A stretch of DNA of 8,122 nucleotides from Acidimicrobiia bacterium (GTDB lineage Bacteria; Actinomycetota; Acidimicrobiia; Acidimicrobiales; Ilumatobacteraceae): positions 1 through 8,122 of the forward strand of contig JAUHYJ010000148.1 in NCBI GenBank assembly GCA_030425785.1, read 5' to 3'. Every line of letters begins with the position of its first letter. The stretch's first letter is position 1. Made by a program: the position numbers and the translations under genes. Positions 1 to 7,703 of this stretch are shown piece by piece. The notes under the pieces are model-generated. The model was not told the DNA's origin. It worked only from the letters and a program-made list of their open reading frames with translations, and ran no database searches.

Positions 1-816
1 CGCGACGTCGCATGGGGCTTCTTCTACGGGATCGTGAACTTCGACAGCGTGTTCGGCACGATGAACCACTACGGCAACGTCGACATGTTCGCCGGCCGGT
101 TCAACGAGGCGTACCGCCGGGCCGAGGTCGACTACAACGAGAACTTCACGCACGACGACCTCATGGAGTGCTTCGTGTCGATGCTGAAGGACTGGACCAA
201 CGATGGTTACGACCCGTTCGCCGCCCCGCAGGAGACCGGGCAGCCGTTCGGCCCGAGCCAGGGCGAGAACGACGCGGCGGTCACCCGCCGCCGCGTGGTC
301 GCCGATCGCATGGTGTCGGTGCCCGGCGACGAGGAGATCCGCAGCGACGAGTCGGGCTTCCCGATCAACCGCCAGTTCCTCGACGTCGACCAGAGCGAGC
401 CCGAGATCCACGCCGAACCGGGCTACGAGGGGGAGGTGTGCTCGTACAACCTGTACGCCTACATCTCGCGCTCCGACGTCACGTGGAACCCGTCGGTGGT
501 CTCCGCGTGCAAGGAGAGCCTGTACTGCCCGACCTCGGAGGAGTTCATCCTCCCGGTCATCCACGGCAACGACCGCGTCGAGTGGTTCGTTCAGCTCTCC
601 GACGAGATCCAGTGGGACATCGAGGATCGTGACACCGGTGCCAAGCGTGCCCGCGTCATCTGCAAGGCGGGTGACGTCTCGGCGATGCCCGCCGACATCC
701 GCCACCAGGGCTATTCACCGAAGCGGTCGATGCTGCTCGTGTGGGAGAACGCGTCGAACCGGATCCCCGAGGCGATCGCCAAGGGCGAGCTGTCGCCGCG
801 CGCCGTCGACTTCTGA
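1..816 (+). CDS. hapD: Hydroquinone 1,2-dioxygenase large subunit (5'-partial)
   Basis: Catalytic subunit of the two-component, Fe(II)-dependent dioxygenase that opens the ring of hydroquinone to 4-hydroxymuconic semialdehyde (HapCD/PnpCD family, cytoplasmic). The frame is open from base 1, so the N-terminus lies outside the window; 271 residues are visible. Recognisable family stretches are FGTMNHY, DWTNDGYDPFAAPQE, ADIRHQGYSPKRSMLLVWEN and a cupin-like C-terminal half. The iron ligands I recall for PnpD (His256, Asn258, Glu262, His303) align exactly in spacing with visible residues H188, N190, E194 and H235 (HGNDRVE, then IRHQG 47 residues after the first His). By that alignment about 68 N-terminal residues are missing. 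The small subunit gene is expected upstream. The downstream CoA-transferase and maleylacetate reductase fit the same pathway. Related substituted hydroquinones are possible substrates. Confidence 0.87.
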   Translation, partial: RDVAWGFFYGIVNFDSVFGTMNHYGNVDMFAGRFNEAYRRAEVDYNENFTHDDLMECFVSMLKDWTNDGYDPFAAPQETGQPFGPSQGENDAAVTRRRVVADRMVSVPGDEEIRSDESGFPINRQFLDVDQSEPEIHAEPGYEGEVCSYNLYAYISRSDVTWNPSVVSACKESLYCPTSEEFILPVIHGNDRVEWFVQLSDEIQWDIEDRDTGAKRARVICKAGDVSAMPADIRHQGYSPKRSMLLVWENASNRIPEAIAKGELSPRAVDF

Positions 817-826
817 CGGGCGCTGC

Positions 827-1627
827 ATGGCCGACTTCCTCGACCTCCCCGAGGCGATCGAGCGGTACGTCCACGACGGCCAGTTCGTCGCGCTCGAAGG
901 CTTCACCCACCTCATCCCGTTCGCCGCAGGCCACGAGATCATCCGCCAGGGCCGCACCGGGCTCACGGTCGCGCGTATGACGCCCGACCTCGTCTACGAC
1001 CAGCTGATCGGCGCCGGGTGCGTGTCGAAGTTGATCTTCTCGTGGGGTGGCAACCCCGGTGTCGGCTCGCTGCACCGGATGCGCGACGCCATCCAGGAGG
1101 GATGGCCGGGTCCGATCGAGATCGAGGAGCACAGCCATGCCGGCATGGCCGAGCGATGGCGCGCCGGCGCCGCCGGGCTGCCGTTCGGTGTGCTCCGCGG
1201 CTACGTCGGCACCAGCCTGCCGGAGCACACCGAGACGATCGTCCCGATCACGTGCCCGTTCACCGGCGAGCAGCTGACGGCCGTGCCGGCGCTCAACCCC
1301 GACGTCGGCATCATCCACGCCCAGCAGGCAGATCGCGACGGCAACGTGATGATGTGGGGCATCACCGGCGTCCAGAAGGAGTGCGTACTCGCCTCGACCA
1401 GGGCGATCGTGACGGTCGAGGAGGTCGTCGACACGTTCGAACCACACGTCAACGGGGTGGTGCTGCCGGCGTGGGTCGTCGACGCCGTGTGCGTCGTGCC
1501 GGGCGGTGCGCACCCGTCGTACGCCGACGGGTACAGCGAGCGCGACAACCCGTACTACGCGGCGTGGGACGAGATCGGCCGCGATCGCGACCGATTCGGC
1601 GAGTGGGTCGAGGAGGTCTGCTCGTGA
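827..1627 (+). CDS. CoA-transferase subunit A (3-oxoadipate CoA-transferase, GctA/CatI type)
   Basis: Alpha subunit (266 aa) of a class I heterodimeric CoA-transferase, probably moving CoA from succinyl-CoA to 3-oxoadipate, the product of the reductase encoded two genes downstream. Family features are an N-terminal glycine-rich strand and turn (ALEGFTHLIPFAAGHEIIRQ region, residues 22-41), SWGGNPGVGS (72-81), EHSHAGMAERW (101-111) and a C-terminal VVPGGAHPS segment. The sequence resembles the glutaconate CoA-transferase A / CatI branch rather than the shorter classical PcaI branch. The frame stays open upstream into the dioxygenase gene, but that part is Arg/Ser-rich shadow; ATG 827 is chosen because it follows the dioxygenase stop by 10 bases and gives the family N-terminus. 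No good Shine-Dalgarno is visible. Substrate is inferred from neighbours; a glutaconate-type or other dicarboxylate substrate remains possible. Confidence 0.85.
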   Translation: MADFLDLPEAIERYVHDGQFVALEGFTHLIPFAAGHEIIRQGRTGLTVARMTPDLVYDQLIGAGCVSKLIFSWGGNPGVGSLHRMRDAIQEGWPGPIEIEEHSHAGMAERWRAGAAGLPFGVLRGYVGTSLPEHTETIVPITCPFTGEQLTAVPALNPDVGIIHAQQADRDGNVMMWGITGVQKECVLASTRAIVTVEEVVDTFEPHVNGVVLPAWVVDAVCVVPGGAHPSYADGYSERDNPYYAAWDEIGRDRDRFGEWVEEVCS

Positions 1628-2379
1628 GCGAACTCGAGTACACGACCGACGAGATGATGACGATCGCGGCCGCCCGGGCTCTCGGCGACGGCACGGTCTG
1701 CTTCGTCGGGATCGGCCTGCCGTCGACCGCGGCCAACATCGCCAGGCGGATGCACGCGCCGAACGCCGTGCTGATCTACGAGTCGGGGTGCATCGGCGCC
1801 AAGCCGACGCGGCTGCCGGCGTCGATCGGCGACGGCGTGCTGTCCGAGTTCGCCGACGCCGTCATCGCCGTGCCCGAGATCTTCGCCTACTGGCTCCAGG
1901 CCGGCCGGATCGACGTCGGCTTCCTCGGCGCCGCCCAGATCGACAAGTTCGCCAACATCAACACGACCGTCATCGGCCCGTACGACGACCCGAAGGTGCG
2001 CCTGCCCGGCGCCGGCGGTGCTCCCGAGATCGCGGCCAACTGCGGGTCGGTGATCATCACGTTGCGTCAGAGCACGCGGGCGTTCGTCGAACAGGTCGAC
2101 TTCGTCACGTCGCTCGGCCACGGCGAGGGCGGCGACCACCGCGCTCGGCTGGGTCTGCGCGGCGCCGGTCCGACCGAGGTCATCACCGATCTGGGCGTCC
2201 TGCGGCCGGATGCGACGACCAGGGAGCTGACCCTGACGTCGATCCACCCGGGGGTCACCGTCGAACAGGTCCGCGACGCCACGGGCTGGGACCTCTGCGT
2301 CGCCGACCGACTCGAGGTGACCGATCCGCCGACCGACGACGAGCTGCGCGTGATGCGTGAGCTGAAGGCGGCCTCATGA
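1624..2379 (+). CDS. CoA-transferase subunit B (3-oxoadipate CoA-transferase, GctB/CatJ type)
   Basis: Beta subunit (251 aa), carrying the catalytic glutamate of the class I CoA-transferase formed with the preceding gene. The active-site motif is YESGCIGA, with Glu53 as the likely thioester-forming residue (equivalent to Glu54 of Acidaminococcus glutaconate CoA-transferase beta, from memory). The glycine loop GAGGAP (129-134) fits the oxyanion/CoA-binding loop, and SIHPGVTVEQVRDATGW is the usual C-terminal signature. Retention of the Glu argues against the related ring-opening hydrolases IpdAB, which lack it. The GTG start at 1624 overlaps the upstream stop as GTGA and has a strong AGGAGGT (1611-1617) six bases before it, so the two subunits should be translationally coupled at equal levels. 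Confidence 0.86.
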   Translation: MSELEYTTDEMMTIAAARALGDGTVCFVGIGLPSTAANIARRMHAPNAVLIYESGCIGAKPTRLPASIGDGVLSEFADAVIAVPEIFAYWLQAGRIDVGFLGAAQIDKFANINTTVIGPYDDPKVRLPGAGGAPEIAANCGSVIITLRQSTRAFVEQVDFVTSLGHGEGGDHRARLGLRGAGPTEVITDLGVLRPDATTRELTLTSIHPGVTVEQVRDATGWDLCVADRLEVTDPPTDDELRVMRELKAAS

Positions 2380-3446
2380 CGATCCCGGCGTTCACGTACG
2401 ACGCGATTCCCGGCCGCGTCGTCTTCGGTGCCGGATCGCGTCGCTCGCTCGCCGACGAGGCCCGGGCGCTCGACGCTCGGCGCGTGCTCGTGGTCGCGAG
2501 CGGCTACGAGGACGAGCTGGCCGCCGACGTCACCGGCGTCCTCGGCGATCTGGTCGTCGGTCGCTTCAGTGACGTCGTCCAACACGTCCCGGTCGTCAAG
2601 GCGGATGCCGCCGTCGAGATGACGCGCGAACTCGGTGCCGACACGATCGTGACGATCGGTGGCGGGTCGGCAACGGGCTTCGGCAAGGCGATCGCACTGC
2701 AGGTCGACGTCCGCCAGATCGCCTTGCCGACCACCTACGCCGGTTCGGAGATGACCACGATCTACGGCCTGAGCGACGGCGGTCACAAGCGCACCGGCAA
2801 GGACCCGCGGGTGAAGCCCGACGTGGTCGTGTACGACCCTGAACTCACGCTCACCCTGCCGCCGCGGATCGCGGGGCCGTCCGGCATGAACGCGCTCGCG
2901 CACTGCGTCGAGGCGCTGTACGGCCCGGGCGCGAATCCCGTCATCTCGGCGATCGCGCTCGACGGCATGCGCGCCCTAAACCGCAGCCTGCCGACGGTGT
3001 GCGCGTCGCCCGATGATCTCGGGGCGCGCACCGACGCGCTGTACGGCGCCTATCTCGCCGGTGTCGCGCTCGCGACCGGCGGCACGGCGCTGCACCACAA
3101 GACCTGCCACGTGCTCGGCGGGATGTTCGACCTGAATCACGGCGACATGAACGCCGTCGTGCTCGGCCACGCGGTCGCCTACAACGCCCCGGCCATTCCC
3201 GACCTGATGGCGCGGATGGGGGAGTCGTTCGGCGTCGACGCCGACGAGGTCCCCGGCGCGTTGTTCGAGCTCGCCCGCTCGATCGACGCTCCGACGAGCC
3301 TGCGCGACATCGGGATGCCCGCCGACGGCATCGACGAGGCCGCTCGCCGAGTCGTCGACGAGGCGGCCGCGAACGTCCGGCCGCCCGAGCTCGACGGCAT
3401 CCGCGCGATGCTGCGGGCCGCCTTCGCCGGCGACCGGCCCAGCTGA
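2376..3446 (+). CDS. macA: Maleylacetate reductase
   Basis: NAD(P)H-dependent reductase of the iron-containing alcohol dehydrogenase superfamily (356 aa, normal length), converting maleylacetate to 3-oxoadipate. The N-terminal Rossmann-like half carries the GGGS nucleotide motif at 95-98 followed by ATGFGKAIAL, and LPTTYAGSEMT at 117-127. The C-terminal helical half has the reductase signature: HHKTCHVLGG (240-249), H255 and GHAVAYN (264-270), where ordinary family-III dehydrogenases carry different metal-site spacing. HHK..H.LGG with PxxYxGSEMT is typical of maleylacetate reductases such as TfdF, MacA and PnpE. The ATG overlaps the upstream CoA-transferase stop as ATGA, with AAGGCGG at 2365-2371 as ribosome site. 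It is the last gene of the aromatic operon; its product is the expected substrate of the two subunits encoded just before it. Confidence 0.9.
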   Translation: MTIPAFTYDAIPGRVVFGAGSRRSLADEARALDARRVLVVASGYEDELAADVTGVLGDLVVGRFSDVVQHVPVVKADAAVEMTRELGADTIVTIGGGSATGFGKAIALQVDVRQIALPTTYAGSEMTTIYGLSDGGHKRTGKDPRVKPDVVVYDPELTLTLPPRIAGPSGMNALAHCVEALYGPGANPVISAIALDGMRALNRSLPTVCASPDDLGARTDALYGAYLAGVALATGGTALHHKTCHVLGGMFDLNHGDMNAVVLGHAVAYNAPAIPDLMARMGESFGVDADEVPGALFELARSIDAPTSLRDIGMPADGIDEAARRVVDEAAANVRPPELDGIRAMLRAAFAGDRPS

Positions 3447-3450
3447 CCTG

Positions 3451-3467
3451 CGCTGCGTCTGGCAGCG
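3451..3467 (+). terminator. GC-rich hairpin after the reductase gene, possible terminator
   Basis: A perfect 6-bp inverted repeat CGCTGC / GCAGCG with a 5-base loop (GTCTG) begins four bases after the maleylacetate reductase stop (3444-3446). It is followed by ACTGGGGGG rather than a T-tract, so it is not a classical intrinsic terminator. Terminators without a T-tract are reported in high-GC actinobacteria. Its position at the boundary of two functionally distinct gene blocks is the main support. Confidence 0.4.
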
Positions 3468-3473
3468 ACTGGG

Positions 3474-3487
3474 GGGTAGATCGGCCC
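3474..3487 (+). promoter_or_regulatory. Possible DosR/DevR-like operator upstream of the stress-protein/ATPase operon
   Basis: The 14-mer GGGTAGATCGGCCC has the GGG-N8-CCC layout of the inner dormancy-regulator box (consensus GGGACTWWAGTCCC). It ends 63 bases before the start codon of a universal stress protein, a gene class that DosR commonly controls in mycobacteria. The central bases match only partly, and GGG/CCC pairs occur easily at this GC content, so this is suggestive only. No convincing -35/-10 pair could be picked out around it. Confidence 0.22.
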
Positions 3488-3489
3488 TA

Positions 3490-3502
3490 GGCGCCCTGCG
3501 CC
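3490..3502 (+). other. Small perfect inverted repeat in the intergenic leader
   Basis: GGCGC (3490-3494) and GCGCC (3498-3502) pair perfectly around a CCT loop. It sits between the DosR-like element and the Shine-Dalgarno sequence, so if transcribed it would form a short hairpin in the 5' leader of the stress-protein mRNA, or it could be half of an operator. A 5-bp repeat of this composition can arise by chance. Confidence 0.25.
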
Positions 3503-3535
3503 GTTCGTCCGCACGATGGAGGTGTGAGATGACGC

Positions 3536-3545
3536 AGGAAGGAGG
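3536..3545 (+). promoter_or_regulatory. Strong ribosome binding site for the universal stress protein
   Basis: AGGAAGGAGG lies five bases before ATG 3551. An in-frame TGA at 3530-3532 excludes any upstream start, so this site fixes the start. A second SD-like GGAGGTG (3518-3524) precedes an out-of-frame ATG at 3529. Confidence 0.75.
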
Positions 3546-3550
3546 CCGTC

Positions 3551-4396
3551 ATGAAGCAGATGTTGCTGGGTCTCGATGGGTCGCGCGCCGGTCTCGCGGC
3601 CGCTCGGTGGAGTGCCGGTGTGGCCGTGGCGACCGGTTCGAAGCTGACCGTCGTGCACGCCTTCGAACCGCCCTACTCCGAGGTGCGCGTGGGCGATCTC
3701 GACACCATGCTCGACGCTCGCCACGTCGAGGTCGATGGCTGGGTGCAGCCGTTCGTCGACCTCGGGGCGACCATCCGAACCGAGGTGACCGAGGGCGATC
3801 CGCGGTCCGTGATCCCCGACCTCGCCGAGCGCGAGGGCACCGATCTCATCGTGCTCGGGCGTTCCGGGAGCGGTGGCCGACCGGGCGTCTTCCACCTCGG
3901 CAGCGTCGTCGAGCTGCTCGCGCACGACGCGCAGCGTGCGCTCGCCGTGATCCCGGCCGACACGGCGGCCGAGATCGGTCGGATCATCGTCGGCGTCGAC
4001 GGCTCCGAGGCATCGGCCGCCGCCGTTGCCTGGGTGGCCGACATGGCGCCGGCCCTCGGGGCCGACGTGATCGCCGTCACCATCGCGGAGCCGATCGCCG
4101 AGTGGACGCCGGCGTGGAGCGATCACAACTGGCGTCGTGGCGCCGTTCGTGACCTCGAGACGTGGACGACGCCGATCGCCGACACGGGCGTCGAGCTCCA
4201 ACTGGCGCCGGTCGAGCACCTCTTCCCGGCCGACGGGCTGCTCGGCGTCGCCACCGGCCGCGACGCCGACCTGCTGGTCGTCGGCACACGGGGTGCGGGC
4301 GGGTTCGCCGGGCTCCGCTTCGGCGGGGTGGCGATGAAGGTGTTGCACCGTGCAACCCTCCCGCTGGTCCTGGTGCCACCTCCCGAGGAGCGGTGA
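3551..4396 (+). CDS. Universal stress protein, two tandem UspA domains
   Basis: Cytoplasmic protein of 281 aa with two UspA folds, residues about 1-135 and 143-276. Each begins with the expected strand and loop: LGLDGS (6-11) and VGVDGS (147-152). The ATP-binding pattern G-2x-G-9x-G(S/T) is modified in both. Domain 1 has GRSG (103-106) and then ten residues before GS (117-118). Domain 2 has GTRG (245-248), nine residues, then GG (258-259) in place of GS/GT. Nucleotide binding is therefore likely but altered. It is the first gene after the intergenic region and is followed after six bases by the ATPase stalk gene, so it appears to lead the V-type ATPase operon. Tandem-domain proteins of this kind are typical of actinobacterial stress and low-oxygen responses; a role in regulating the ATPase is inference only. 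Confidence 0.88.
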   Translation: MKQMLLGLDGSRAGLAAARWSAGVAVATGSKLTVVHAFEPPYSEVRVGDLDTMLDARHVEVDGWVQPFVDLGATIRTEVTEGDPRSVIPDLAEREGTDLIVLGRSGSGGRPGVFHLGSVVELLAHDAQRALAVIPADTAAEIGRIIVGVDGSEASAAAVAWVADMAPALGADVIAVTIAEPIAEWTPAWSDHNWRRGAVRDLETWTTPIADTGVELQLAPVEHLFPADGLLGVATGRDADLLVVGTRGAGGFAGLRFGGVAMKVLHRATLPLVLVPPPEER

Positions 4397-4402
4397 CCCG
4401 TC

Positions 4403-4831
4403 GTGGCGAGTCGGTTGAGTGAGCTGCTGGATCGGATTCGCCCCGCGGGCGCACCGGGCGCGCCGACCGATGCCGAGCCACGCCGTGAGTTCGCGGCATC
4501 CGAGGAGACGGCGCGCCTGGTGCGTCTGCTCGAGTGTCTCGAGTCCGAGGCCGACGACGTGATCGCTGCAGCCGATCGTGACGCGGCGACGATCCGGGCC
4601 GAGGCGCGGCAGGCGGCCGACGCCGTCCGCTCGGCGCGGGCTGAGCGGGTGGCGGTCGCGAGCGCCGAGGTGCGCGACGTGCGCGACCGCGACGCTGACG
4701 CCGCGTCCGCGGCCGTCGACGCCGACGCCGAGGCGCGCATCGCGGAACTGCGCGCGGCCGTCGATCTCGACGCCGTCGCCGACCGGGTGGTCGACGTCGT
4801 CTGGCGCACGGTCGAGGAGGCTGCGTCGTGA
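4403..4831 (+). CDS. Coiled-coil V/A-type ATPase peripheral-stalk subunit (G/H-like)
   Basis: A 142-residue, highly charged, Ala/Arg/Asp/Glu-rich protein. From about residue 32 to 120 it is almost continuous helix with coiled-coil character (for example DRDAATIRAEARQAADAVR), and it ends in a short hydrophobic segment, LDAVADRVVDVVWRTV (119-134). Length and layout fit the G/H stalk subunit (AhaH, NtpF), which pairs with subunit E to form the stator linking the catalytic head to subunit I. The residue-level match is weak, as coiled coils diverge, so identity rests mostly on position as first ATPase gene. GTG 4403 is chosen because it follows the stress-protein stop by six bases; TTG 4415 is an alternative. 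The gene contains no lysine. The 3' end overlaps the next gene as GTGA. Confidence 0.62.
   Translation: MASRLSELLDRIRPAGAPGAPTDAEPRREFAASEETARLVRLLECLESEADDVIAAADRDAATIRAEARQAADAVRSARAERVAVASAEVRDVRDRDADAASAAVDADAEARIAELRAAVDLDAVADRVVDVVWRTVEEAAS
4814..4820 (+). promoter_or_regulatory. Ribosome binding site fixing the GTG start of subunit C
   Basis: GAGGAGG lies seven bases before GTG 4828, inside the end of the stalk gene. It supports the GTGA overlap start and translational coupling. Confidence 0.65.
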
Positions 4832-5752
4832 CCGCGGGGTGGATCGCTCCCGCCGTGCGCGGCGACGCACTGCTCCGGCGATCGGTCGGCGCCGAGGGTG
4901 CGTCGGCGATCGCGCGAGCGGACGACTGGCCCACCGCCCGGGCGATGCTCGCCACGACCGTGTACGGGCGTGGGCTCCCCGCTGGCGCCGACCGGTCGAC
5001 GGCCGAGATCATCGCCGAGCGCGCGGCCGTCTGGCAGATCAGGGTGCTCGCCGGCTGGCTCCCGCCGGGCGGCGCAGCACTCGCACGGCTCGCCGTCGCG
5101 CCGTTCGAGATCGCCATCGTCGATCGTCGTCTCGGGCGGTGGTCCGGCGGCGAAGATCGTGACGCACCTGCCGAGGCAACGATCGATCTCGGCACCCTCG
5201 GGACGGCGTGGCCAGCGGTCGCACGGGCCGCAAGCCCCTCCGAGGTTCGCTCCGTCCTGCGACGGTCGTCGTGGGGCGACCCCGGAGGCGACGACCGAGC
5301 CAGCGTGGCGCTGGGGCTCCGGGTCGCGTGGGCGCGTCGCTCGATACATCTCGACCCGATGGTCCGGCCGTGGGCGTTGGGTGCGGTCGCCGTGCTCGCG
5401 GCGCGCGAGCGGTTCGCGTTCGAGCGGTCTGTTGCCGCCACCACCGCCGTCTCGATCGACCGGCTGCTCGGCGCTGGATGGCGACACACCGACGACCTCG
5501 AGGCATTCCGACGCCGACTGCCCGAACCGGCCCGGTGGGCCCTGACCGGCGTCGACGACCCCGCCCAGTTGTGGCGCGCCGAGCTCGCGGTCCTCGCGCG
5601 TGTCGGCCGTGATGCCGGCCCCGTCGCTGCGGTCCGCCGGCCGTCGAGAACGACGGTCATCGCGATCCTGGCCCTCGTCGTCGTCGACACGTGGCGCGTC
5701 ACTGCGGCGATCGAAGCCGCCGGCCGCGGCGCCGCGGGTCGGGAGGTGTTCG

Positions 5753-5769
<17 letters not shown>
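4828..5769 (+). CDS. ntpC: V/A-type ATPase subunit C
   Basis: Soluble funnel-shaped subunit that joins the rotor ring to the central stalk (archaeal/bacterial C, eukaryotic d). At 313 aa it is near the normal family length. It is almost all helical with the family's internal repeat character: RLAVAPFEIAIVDRRLGRW (87-105), MVRPWALGAVAVLAARERFAFER (178-200), RRLPEPARWAL (229-239), and a C-terminal helix IAILALVVVDTWRVTAAIEAAG (278-299) that matches the position of the conserved closing helix of the family. The match is diffuse, and subunit C is poorly conserved between phyla, so the call also relies on its place between stalk and subunit I genes. It starts with GTG in a GTGA overlap and overlaps the next gene by 17 bases. 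No lysine is present. Confidence 0.7.
5741..5746 (+). promoter_or_regulatory. Ribosome binding site deciding the start of subunit I
   Basis: GGGAGG lies six bases before ATG 5753. The reading frame is open further upstream (earliest candidate start near 5600), but that extension is Arg/Ser-rich shadow of subunit C, so this site sets the start at 5753. Confidence 0.65.
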
Positions 5770-7479
<1,710 letters not shown>

Positions 7480-7484
7480 GGGCG

Positions 7485-7703
7485 GTGGGCAGCATCGTGG
7501 CGCTCGGTGAGTCGCACGGGCTCGAAGGCTTCGTGCTCGTCGGGGTCGACGTGCGGAGCGCCTCGACCCCGACCGAAGTGTGCGACGCGTGGGACCACCT
7601 CGGCGGCGACGTCGGCCTCGTGATCCTCTCTCCCCGCGCAGCCTCGTCGCTCGGCGACCGGCTGGCCGGCCGGCCCGACGTCCTCACGGCGGTGCTGCCA
7701 TGA
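7485..7703 (+). CDS. V/A-type ATPase subunit F (short)
   Basis: Small central-stalk regulatory subunit (bacterial F, NtpG in Enterococcus), 72 aa. The first strand and loop SIVALGESHGLEGFVLVGV matches the family pattern IAVIGDxDTVxGFRLAGV, and GDVGLVILSPRAAS (41-54) matches the second conserved strand GIILITE. Typical members have about 100 residues, so the C-terminal helix and tail are reduced here: the frame stops shortly after the third strand (DVLTAVLP). The GTG at 7485 is chosen because it preserves the first strand; GTG 7497 would cut it away. Its AGGGGCGG ribosome site is very close to the start. The gap to the rotor gene is five bases, and the stop overlaps the next start as ATGA. Confidence 0.72.
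   Translation: MGSIVALGESHGLEGFVLVGVDVRSASTPTEVCDAWDHLGGDVGLVILSPRAASSLGDRLAGRPDVLTAVLP

Noticed and set aside
203..826. In-frame upstream extension of CoA-transferase subunit A through the dioxygenase gene
   Set aside because: The extension is Arg/Ser/Thr-rich, overlaps the conserved dioxygenase frame and has no counterpart in the family; ATG 827 gives the normal length.
1018..1623. Extension of CoA-transferase subunit B upstream from base 1018
   Set aside because: The sequence before GTG 1624 is Arg-rich shadow of subunit A; the AGGAGGT at 1611-1617 and the family N-terminus support GTG 1624.
3486..3491. CCTAGG palindrome in the intergenic region
   Set aside because: Six-base palindromes are expected by chance and flanking bases do not extend the symmetry.
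3529..4152. Alternative + strand start ATG 3529 with its own GGAGGTG, 207 codons out of frame with the stress protein
   Set aside because: The product is a degenerate Arg-rich shadow of the Usp gene. The ATG-GGAGG arrangement is curious, but the ATG 3551 frame gives two clear UspA domains with a better ribosome site.
4690..4745. Repeated GACGCCGACGCC-like units in the stalk gene
   Set aside because: Codon-level low complexity from alternating Asp/Ala in a charged helix, not a DNA repeat, CRISPR or recombination site.
3179..4870. Long minus-strand open frame of 563 codons across the reductase end, intergenic region and stress protein
   Set aside because: Composition-driven antisense frame at very high GC: Arg/His/Asp-rich, low-complexity translation with no recognisable domain, and it spans two well-supported + strand genes and their gap.
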